A DNA stretch of 5,765 nucleotides from positions 1-5,765 of the forward strand of contig JAQVQT010000121.1 of the NCBI GenBank assembly GCA_028701435.1, written 5' to 3'. This document shows, in pieces, positions 1-5,765 of the stretch. A program made the position numbers and the translations under genes. The notes under the pieces are model-generated. The model searched no databases. It saw only the letters and a list, made by a program, of their open reading frames with translations, and was not told where the DNA came from. This DNA is from Smithellaceae bacterium. GTDB taxonomy: Bacteria > Desulfobacterota > Syntrophia > Syntrophales > Smithellaceae. How positions within the stretch are numbered: the first letter of the stretch is position 1; each line of letters opens with the position of its first letter.

Positions 1-372
1 AATCACGGGCGTGGGTGTGTAGCGAAGGCCCTCTTGAATCATCACGACAACCTTGCGCGCGGCAAAGATTTCAATGGCCGTCATCAGAGCCGCTTCAGAA
101 AGGGCATGGGTGTCCATGCCGATAAACAGGGGACCTGTGATGTTTTCCGACTTGCGGTATTCGCAGATGGCCTGGCAGATGGCGGCGATATGCAGTTCAT
201 TGAAACTGTTTTGAAGGGATGATCCCCGGTGGCCCGAGGTGCCGAAAGCCACGCGCTGCAACGGGTCGTTGATATCCGGCTGGTGCGTGTAGTAGGCGGC
301 CATCAGCCGCGGAATGTTTGTCAGGATGGATTGCGGCGCAGGCATGCCGGCCAGTGTATGCGTGGTGTCCAT
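1..372 (-). CDS. pgm: Phosphoglucomutase, alpha-D-glucose phosphate-specific, N-terminal 124 residues (3' end outside window)
   Basis: Interconverts glucose 6-phosphate and glucose 1-phosphate in the cytoplasm. I translated this frame by hand; it has no stop before the left edge. The protein begins MDTTHTLAGMPAPQ and carries FGTSGHRGS at 43-51, SFNELHIAAICQAI at 56-69, ITGPLFIGMDTHALSE at 75-90 and YTPTPVI at 118-124. All line up with E. coli-type Pgm (about 545 residues), where the FGTSGHRG motif sits at almost the same distance from the start. The catalytic phosphoserine loop (TPSHNP) would follow beyond position 1. Start choice: ATG at 370-372 has AAGGA five bases upstream, and an in-frame TGA at 382-384 rules out a longer form starting further upstream. 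It lies 80 bases after the synthase stop on the same strand, with no clear terminator between, so co-transcription is likely. Confidence 0.95.
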   Translation of the reverse strand, partial: MDTTHTLAGMPAPQSILTNIPRLMAAYYTHQPDINDPLQRVAFGTSGHRGSSLQNSFNELHIAAICQAICEYRKSENITGPLFIGMDTHALSEAALMTAIEIFAARKVVVMIQEGLRYTPTPVI

Positions 373-377
373 GGGTG

Positions 378-382
378 TCCTT
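378..382 (-). promoter_or_regulatory. Ribosome binding site for pgm
   Basis: On the minus strand AAGGA is followed by the five-base spacer CACCC and then the pgm ATG at 370-372. Spacing and match to the anti-Shine-Dalgarno sequence are good, and the site fixes the pgm start together with the overlapping in-frame TGA (382-384). Confidence 0.75.
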
Positions 383-405
383 CAGGTCGTCGTATTTTTC
401 AGCAT
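382..405 (-). other. Possible 7-codon leader frame ahead of pgm
   Basis: On the minus strand AGAGGG (411-416) lies five bases before an ATG (403-405) that opens a seven-codon frame, MLKNTTT, ending in TGA at 382-384. The last base of this TGA is the first base of the pgm Shine-Dalgarno AAGGA, and the frame is the same as that of pgm. A ribosome ending here would be positioned to re-initiate at pgm, so translational coupling is possible. So short a frame can arise by chance, and there is no conservation evidence. Confidence 0.25.
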
Positions 406-452
406 TCCTACCCTCTTTCACATTCGTCTGTCCAGTCTTTGTTGACCTAAAG

Positions 453-3400
453 TCAATCTGATGCCGCCTCTCCGTGTATTTGTTCTACCTTGATGATTTG
501 CTCAATAACCACGGCATGCTCTTGTTGATCATTGATCAGCTTGATGGCGCCATCTGGCATCATGACGCCGTCGAGCGTGAGGCTTGTGGCGTCTTTTTCT
601 CCTACGGTCTGATGAATCATAATCCGGTAGATCGTTTCTTGGTGCCTGTAAGTGATCTTGACTTCTTTCCAATCCGCGGGCAGGCACGAAGAAAAGCTCA
701 AAGAGTCGTTTTGAAGAGTCAGGCCCAAAAGGGATTCCACAATCAGGCGATACAGCCAGGCGGCGGACCCGGAAAGCCAGGTCCAGCCGCCGCGTCCGAC
801 ATGCGGAAAGACGGCATAGACGTCGGCTGCAACCACATAGGGTTCCACTTTGTAAATGTCCACGTCTGCGGGAGTTCGGGCGTGGTGGATCGGATTGATG
901 ATGTTGAGCACTTCCCAGGCGCGCTTGCGGTCGCCCAATGCGGCAAACGCCATGCTCGCCCAGATGGCCGCGTGTGTGTATTGTCCGCCGTTTTCTCTGA
1001 CCCCCGGCACATAGCCCTTGATGTAGCCAGGCTCCATCTCCGATTTGTCAAACGGCGGATCCAAAAGCTGAACCAGTTTTTGTTCGCGATTCACCAGAAA
1101 TTCATCCAGGGCGTCCATGGCCAAACGCGCGCGTTTAGGTTGGCCCGCGCCGGACAAAACAGACCAGCTTTGCGCGATGGAATCGATTCGGCATTCCATG
1201 TTCCGGCACGATCCCAGAACTGATCCGTCATCACAATAGGCGCGGCTGTACCAGCGTCCATCCCATCCGCTTTTCTCAATGTTGCGCTGCACATGCACGG
1301 CGTGGTTGAGGCAAAATTCGGCAAATGACGTATCGCCGTGCACACGGGCAATTTCCGCAAACCTGCCCAGCACCTCATAGAGGAAAAAGCCCATCCAGAC
1401 GCTCTCCCCGATGCCTTGTTCTCCGACTTTATTCATGCCGTCATTCCAGTCGCCGCCGCCCATCAGCGGCAGGCCGTGGCTGCCGAATCTCAGACCCCGC
1501 CGAATAGCCCGCACGCAGTGGTCGTACAAAGTGCTTTTTTCATCGCTGCGGGTCGGCAGATCATAGTAGGAGTCTTCATCCGCCCTCACCTGCCGGCCTT
1601 CCAGAAAAGCGGCCGTTTCATCGAGAATCGCAAAATCCCCTGTGCAGGTGATATAGCGACTCACGGCCAAGGGAAGCCACAGAAAGTCGTCGGAGCATTG
1701 CGTGCGGACGCCGCGGCCGGTGGGAGGATGCCACCAGTGCTGCGCGTCGCCGTCCGTAAACTGCCGGCTTGCGCATAAAAGAAGATGTTCGCGGACGAGG
1801 TCCGGTTTGGCATGCACGAGCGCCATCGAGTCCTGGAGCTGGTCGCGAAAACCAAAGGCGCCCCCGGATTGATAGTACCCGTTGCGCGCCCAGAGACGGC
1901 ACGCAAGGGTTTGATACACAAGCCAGCCGTTGGCCAAAACGTTGACCGACGCATCAGGCGTTTCGATCTGGACGGCGCTTAGGGTTTTTTCCCAATGGGT
2001 GCGCACCGCATTGAATTGCGATTCGGCTTGCTCCTTCCCGCGCAGGCCCAGTACGGTCCGGGATGCATCGTCGGCGCCTCGTCTGCCAGTGACGCCCAGA
2101 CGGAAAACGACCTCATGCGTTTGTCCGGCATCCAGTCCGAATTTAACCTGCAAGGCGGCGCAAGGGTCCAGCCCCGCGCCGACTTTGCCTGACAGGTGCG
2201 ATCGCTTTAAGGCCGCAGGCGAGGAGAGCTCTCCGTTGCGGCCCAGAAAGTCTTCCCGGTCTCCGGTGAACGTCCGCTCGGCATCATCCACGTCAAAGAA
2301 GGCCACACGATCGGCAAAGTCCGTATTGTAGGGATTTCTTGCAAAGAGTGCCCCGCAGACCACGTCCACTTCGGTGGTGACATGCATCATTGTTTTTGTT
2401 CGCAAATCGCCTAAGACCCATTCCAGGTAACCGGTTGCTGAAAGTTCACGCCTCCGCGCGGATGCATTGCGCAGGGTCAAAACCATAAACTTAACCGGCA
2501 CGGAAATCGATACGAAAATCTTCAGTTCCGATTGGATGCCGTCTTGCTCATGTTCGAAAACACTGTAGCCGAAACCGTGGTGGCACACATAAGGCGTTTC
2601 GCCCGGACAAGGATGGGGACAAGGGGACCACACGTGCCCCGTCTGCTCGTCACGCAGGTAGAGGGCCTCGCCGTTTTGGTCGCAAACCGGGTCGTTCAGC
2701 CATGGCGTGAGGCGGTATTCATGGGCATTTTCACTCCAGGTGGCGGCGGAACCTCTCTCGGAGACGATCGATCCGAAATGAGGGTTGGCCAAAATGTTTG
2801 CCCAGGGCAGAGGCGTTTTCGTCTCGGAATCCGTCACAATGACATATTCGCGCCCATCGGGCGTGAAGCCGCCCAATCCGTTGTCGAAAATCCTCTCGGG
2901 CACGGAAAGTCTTTTTCCACTGCCGCCGCTTTCGCTTCGGTTGGCAACCGGCTTCAGGCCGGGGATGATCGGAGCTTGTGCCCCCGCCGGGCCTTTGATT
3001 TGCGCCTCAAGCGTCCCCAGACTGTCTTTGATGATGACACGCGCGACGGTCTGCAATAAAATGCGGTCTTCGAAAGAGATCTGATCGCCCTGACGCACAA
3101 AGATGCCGCCCGGCCTGTCCATCACCCTGGTTTCCATGCCGGTGGCAATCAGTCCCATGATCTGGTCGTGAAGCGTCTGACGATAAGTGGCGTCATCCTC
3201 GTTCCAGATCACCAAATCGACGGCGAGCCCCTTCAAGCGCCAGTAGGCATGGGCCTGTTGAAGCTGTCGGACCAGATCGATATTGGCATGATCGGCGATC
3301 TGTAAAAGCACGATGGGCAGATCGCCCGAAATCGCGTAACCCCATAAACCGGATTGTCCGCGTCGGTTTTTAATCAGGATCTTCGGATCGGCGCGCAGAC

Positions 3401-5765
3401 GCGATCCGGCATAAATCACCGGACCGGCCATTTTCGCGTAGAGTTGCGCTTCGGCTTCCGTGATATTAATCTGACGCAGCGCCACCTGGCTGTGGGTCCA
3501 GGCCAGATTGAAGACACGATCAGCCAGACGCCGGTCGGCATATTTTTTAACCAGGGTCAGCGCCTGTTCGCGCGTTTTTGTGATGCCGGTGACCATATCG
3601 AGTGTGGCCGATTCGCCAGGCGCAAGGGTGATGGCGTGGCGCACGGCCACGATCGGGTCCAAAACAGACCCATCCGTATTGGAAAGCGCTTGTGATTCGG
3701 AGCGCATGACCTGCGGAGAGCAAGGGGTATTGCCCCGCCCGATAAACCTCAAACGGTCGGTTTCATAGGACACCTCAGGGGCTGAATGCCCATGCCGCGT
3801 CATGAGGTGAAATCCCCAGTAGGTGGGTTCGTCTTTGGAACGCGGTCGGCGCGTGCAGACAATGGCCTGCCGGGCGGATAGTATTTCCGTCTGAACAAAA
3901 AGATTGGAAAATGCCGGATGGATCTCATCGGCAGCCGGAGGCGCGATCACGATTTCCGCATAGCTTGTGAGATCCAGGACGCGACGCTTTCGTGAACGGT
4001 TGGTGATGCGGATGCGCCGGATTTCAATATCATCTTCGGGCGATACGGCAATCTGTGTATAGGTATTGATGTCATGGTCACGTCTGCGAAATTCGACCTT
4101 GGCGTCGGAAAAAATGGCTTCGTAACGGTCCGGTTCTTGAAGCGCCGGTTGATGGGCGTTGGACCAGAACTCGCCTGTCTCCGTATCGCGAATGTAGCAA
4201 AATATCCCCCAGCAGTCCCGGGTGGCGTCTTCACGCCAGCGCGTGACGGCCAGATCTGTCCAGCGGCTGTATCCGCCGCCTGCCACGCTCACCATGACAT
4301 GGTATCTGCCATTGGACAACAGTTGCACTTCAGGTGCATCGATATCGGGGGCCTTGAATGTCCGCGGCGGCGTTTTTTGCGGGTCTGTGGCCTTTTGCAG
4401 GCTCAGGTCATCGGTAATCTGCCTGTAGTACGACACGGCTTTGGGGATGCGCTCCTGAAGCAGAAGCGCCGCCGACTGAAACATGGGTTCGGACGCAAAT
4501 CGCTGCTGCATCGGCTGGTTTAGCAGCAGGTGGGCAATCGACAACAGCGTCATGCCCTGATGATGGGCCATATAGGAACGGACGATCACACGGTTTTGAC
4601 CGCCGGGCAAGCGCGCCGGGGTGAAGTCCATCGCTTCGTAAAAACCATATTCACCAAGCATGCCTTCCGTATCCAGACGCTGCAGGTTGAGGCAAGCCTC
4701 CTGCGGCATGACCATCAACGCCAGCGCCGTGGCATAAGGCGCGACCACAAGGTCGTCGGCCAGCCCCCGCTTGAGCCCGAGACCCGGCACGCCGAAAGCC
4801 CGATACTGATAGTTGAGGTGAACATCTACGAGGTTGTAACCGGACTCTGAAACCCCCCAGGGCACGCCGCGCTTGTTGCCGTAATCGATCTGCCTTCGAA
4901 CCGAGGCGCGATACGTCTGATCCAAAAGAGTGTTTTCGTAATTGGGCATGACCAAAAGCGGCATCAGATATTCAAACATCGATCCGTCCCAGGCCAGAAG
5001 CACCGGTTCTCCGCCCGGATTCGTCAACATGCGCCCCAAGGCAAACCAGTTATCCTGCGGGAGCTGGCCCTTGGCAATGGCAACAAAACTGCTGAGGCGG
5101 GCCTCCGATGCGAGCAGGTCATAGAAACTTCCGTCCCGGCGCCGCTCTCCCACGCTGTAACCAATGGTCAAAAGCTGGCGGCCCTGATCGTAAAGAAAGC
5201 TGTAGTCCATTTCAGCAAAGGTTTCGGTCTTCGATATCAAATACGGAATGACAGAGAGTCGCTCCCTGGCCAGATGACTGCCTTCTATCGCCTGTTTGTG
5301 AAAGGTGTCGATCCACACCTGTTCGTCGCTGTCGATGTCCTTCGAGCTTTTTTGATCTGCGCCGGCAAACCGGCATGAAAAAGCATCGGCGATGTCACGC
5401 AAAGTCGGAATGCCGATGGCTTCAATGATCCCGGCAACCTCAGCCGACGGGTCGTCTTTGGCTGCCCAGGGACAAAGCGCGGCAAGCTCACTTGCGGTAT
5501 CGCGGCATTGACGCTCGAGCGCCTTTGCCCAGAAAAGCGCCGGAGGATCGGGAGGTTCCTCAAGCGCGACGACAATCTCGGCGGCCAATCCGGCCAATGC
5601 GTCGAGCTTTGCCACTACGTCCGTCATCGTGGGCTGCTTTGAATGGCAAAACGCATCGAGGCGATTGGTAAAGTCGTCAAGCTTCGGCAGGTCCGGGCTC
5701 TGGAGGGTGTCGCTAAGGATGCGGCAGGTATCACTGAGCCCTGTGAGATTCCGGTCCATCCAGAT
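453..5765 (-). CDS. ndvB: Cyclic beta-1,2-glucan synthase, C-terminal part (5' end outside window)
   Basis: Makes cyclic beta-1,2-glucan from UDP-glucose; the family is an inner-membrane enzyme whose product is exported to the periplasm. Residues are numbered from the first Met in the window (codon 5757-5759). About 1-145 is a helical linker without membrane segments. About 150-445 is the glucoamylase-like cyclization (GH189-type) domain. About 470-945 is a first GH94-like beta-sandwich plus barrel remnant. About 950-1768 is a complete GH94 phosphorylase with GGGDWNDGMN at 1434-1443. The stop is the TGA at 453-455. The frame stays open upstream of that Met (codons ATC TGG to the edge) with no ribosome site visible, so this Met is probably internal. 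Known family members are about 2,800 residues with an N-terminal GT84 transferase and membrane helices, so roughly 1,000 residues should lie beyond 5765. The family call is very secure; the start is not determinable. pgm follows on the same strand. Confidence 0.95.
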   Translation of the reverse strand: MWMDRNLTGLSDTCRILSDTLQSPDLPKLDDFTNRLDAFCHSKQPTMTDVVAKLDALAGLAAEIVVALEEPPDPPALFWAKALERQCRDTASELAALCPWAAKDDPSAEVAGIIEAIGIPTLRDIADAFSCRFAGADQKSSKDIDSDEQVWIDTFHKQAIEGSHLARERLSVIPYLISKTETFAEMDYSFLYDQGRQLLTIGYSVGERRRDGSFYDLLASEARLSSFVAIAKGQLPQDNWFALGRMLTNPGGEPVLLAWDGSMFEYLMPLLVMPNYENTLLDQTYRASVRRQIDYGNKRGVPWGVSESGYNLVDVHLNYQYRAFGVPGLGLKRGLADDLVVAPYATALALMVMPQEACLNLQRLDTEGMLGEYGFYEAMDFTPARLPGGQNRVIVRSYMAHHQGMTLLSIAHLLLNQPMQQRFASEPMFQSAALLLQERIPKAVSYYRQITDDLSLQKATDPQKTPPRTFKAPDIDAPEVQLLSNGRYHVMVSVAGGGYSRWTDLAVTRWREDATRDCWGIFCYIRDTETGEFWSNAHQPALQEPDRYEAIFSDAKVEFRRRDHDINTYTQIAVSPEDDIEIRRIRITNRSRKRRVLDLTSYAEIVIAPPAADEIHPAFSNLFVQTEILSARQAIVCTRRPRSKDEPTYWGFHLMTRHGHSAPEVSYETDRLRFIGRGNTPCSPQVMRSESQALSNTDGSVLDPIVAVRHAITLAPGESATLDMVTGITKTREQALTLVKKYADRRLADRVFNLAWTHSQVALRQINITEAEAQLYAKMAGPVIYAGSRLRADPKILIKNRRGQSGLWGYAISGDLPIVLLQIADHANIDLVRQLQQAHAYWRLKGLAVDLVIWNEDDATYRQTLHDQIMGLIATGMETRVMDRPGGIFVRQGDQISFEDRILLQTVARVIIKDSLGTLEAQIKGPAGAQAPIIPGLKPVANRSESGGSGKRLSVPERIFDNGLGGFTPDGREYVIVTDSETKTPLPWANILANPHFGSIVSERGSAATWSENAHEYRLTPWLNDPVCDQNGEALYLRDEQTGHVWSPCPHPCPGETPYVCHHGFGYSVFEHEQDGIQSELKIFVSISVPVKFMVLTLRNASARRRELSATGYLEWVLGDLRTKTMMHVTTEVDVVCGALFARNPYNTDFADRVAFFDVDDAERTFTGDREDFLGRNGELSSPAALKRSHLSGKVGAGLDPCAALQVKFGLDAGQTHEVVFRLGVTGRRGADDASRTVLGLRGKEQAESQFNAVRTHWEKTLSAVQIETPDASVNVLANGWLVYQTLACRLWARNGYYQSGGAFGFRDQLQDSMALVHAKPDLVREHLLLCASRQFTDGDAQHWWHPPTGRGVRTQCSDDFLWLPLAVSRYITCTGDFAILDETAAFLEGRQVRADEDSYYDLPTRSDEKSTLYDHCVRAIRRGLRFGSHGLPLMGGGDWNDGMNKVGEQGIGESVWMGFFLYEVLGRFAEIARVHGDTSFAEFCLNHAVHVQRNIEKSGWDGRWYSRAYCDDGSVLGSCRNMECRIDSIAQSWSVLSGAGQPKRARLAMDALDEFLVNREQKLVQLLDPPFDKSEMEPGYIKGYVPGVRENGGQYTHAAIWASMAFAALGDRKRAWEVLNIINPIHHARTPADVDIYKVEPYVVAADVYAVFPHVGRGGWTWLSGSAAWLYRLIVESLLGLTLQNDSLSFSSCLPADWKEVKITYRHQETIYRIMIHQTVGEKDATSLTLDGVMMPDGAIKLINDQQEHAVVIEQIIKVEQIHGEAASD
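456..2912 (-). other. Protein domain: catalytic GH94 phosphorylase module of the glucan synthase
   Basis: Residues about 950-1768. The beta-sandwich (950-1240) begins with RIFDNGLGGFTPDGREYVI (956-974) and contains YLRDEQTGHVWSP (1034-1046). The helical barrel follows, with GFRDQLQDSM (1303-1312), HWWHPPTGRGVRTQCSDDFL (1341-1360), GGGDWNDGMN (1434-1443), and KGYVPGVRENGGQYTHAA (1581-1598). D1440, the Asp of WND, aligns with the catalytic proton donor of cellobiose and chitobiose phosphorylases. The last ~90 residues are predicted C-terminal beta-strands. In Brucella Cgs this domain sets ring size by phosphorolysis of the growing chain, releasing glucose 1-phosphate; all key motifs are intact here, so the same role is inferred. 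Confidence 0.88.
2925..4352 (-). other. Protein domain: first GH94-like module, beta-sandwich plus degenerate barrel remnant
   Basis: Residues about 470-945 of the synthase. The beta-sandwich (about 479-745) carries YIRDTETGEFWS (522-533). It is followed by about 200 residues that match only the first helices of a GH94 barrel: FNLAWTH (750-756) and GLWGYAISGD (804-813). The catalytic DWND motif is absent and the barrel is cut short before the second sandwich begins near 955, so this module is inferred to be non-catalytic and probably structural. This arrangement is usual for NdvB-type synthases as far as I know. Boundaries are estimates. Confidence 0.75.
4425..5312 (-). other. Protein domain: glucoamylase-like cyclization domain (GH189-type) of the glucan synthase
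   Basis: Residues about 150-445 of the synthase. The segment shows the family landmarks in order: AEMDYSFLYD (183-192), the SEARLSSF stretch (218-225), AWDGSMFEYLMP (256-267), GVPWGVSESGYN (298-309) and SYMAHHQGM (395-403). In the family this (alpha/alpha)6-type domain closes linear beta-1,2-glucan into a ring by transglycosylation. Candidate acid/base and nucleophile glutamates are E219, E263 and E305, all inside conserved motifs; I cannot say which pair acts without a structural alignment. No landmark is missing, so the domain looks active. Domain edges are approximate. Confidence 0.85.

Noticed and set aside
197..421. 74-codon minus-strand frame with a GTG start running into pgm
   Set aside because: It overlaps the first ~58 codons of pgm in another frame, has no clear ribosome site, and pgm is confidently identified there.
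34..450. Plus-strand frames of 62 and 73 codons
   Set aside because: They are antisense to pgm and the short spacer, with no motif or ribosome site.
442..456. Inverted repeat TTGAC-N5-GTCAA over the synthase stop codon
   Set aside because: The stem is only five base pairs, with no following T-run on the minus strand, so it is not a credible terminator. As an operator it is too short to call alone. Read as a -35 box, TTGACT has no recognisable -10 at the right distance.
474..1223. 249-codon open frame on the plus strand
   Set aside because: It lies wholly antisense to the C-terminal GH94 coding sequence, which has strong motif support. The product resembles no family I know and has the His/Arg/Gly-rich look of a shadow frame.
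2532..3059. 175-codon open frame on the plus strand (and 1338-1778, 3354-3695, 4074-4523)
   Set aside because: All are antisense to conserved synthase domains, show no recognisable motif and are expected in G+C-rich coding DNA.

Overview
The window holds two genes, both on the minus strand and both cut by a window edge. Read in the direction of transcription (right to left), these are the C-terminal 1,770 codons of a cyclic beta-1,2-glucan synthase (NdvB/ChvB/Cgs family, 453-5765) and then, after an 80-base gap, the first 124 codons of an alpha-D-glucose phosphate-specific phosphoglucomutase (pgm, 1-372). Together they fill almost the whole window. The plus strand has no gene I can support; its many open frames are antisense shadows of the large gene in G+C-rich DNA.

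Layout: 5313-5765 encodes the inter-domain linker of the synthase. 4425-5312 encodes the glucoamylase-like cyclization (GH189-type) domain. 2925-4352 encodes a first GH94-like beta-sandwich with a short remnant of a helical barrel. 2040-2912 encodes a second beta-sandwich, and 456-2039 the intact GH94 phosphorylase barrel and C-terminal strands. 373-452 is a short spacer with a good Shine-Dalgarno sequence for pgm, a possible 7-codon leader frame and no convincing terminator. 1-372 is the start of pgm.

The two products fit one pathway. Pgm interconverts glucose 6-phosphate and glucose 1-phosphate, the precursor of UDP-glucose, which is the donor for beta-1,2-glucan synthesis. The GH94 domain trims growing chains by phosphorolysis and returns glucose 1-phosphate, also a Pgm substrate. 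Same strand, short gap and linked chemistry suggest a small periplasmic-glucan operon.

Organism: the moderately high G+C, the NdvB-type synthase and a Pgm whose N-terminus lines up nearly residue for residue with the E. coli type point to a Gram-negative, proteobacteria-like bacterium. I cannot assign a genus, and alphaproteobacterial, gammaproteobacterial and desulfobacterial origins all remain open. There are no signs of mobile DNA, RNA genes or CRISPR. This looks like an ordinary metabolic locus; the most informative points are the gene pairing, the internal duplication in the synthase and the arrangement at the pgm start.
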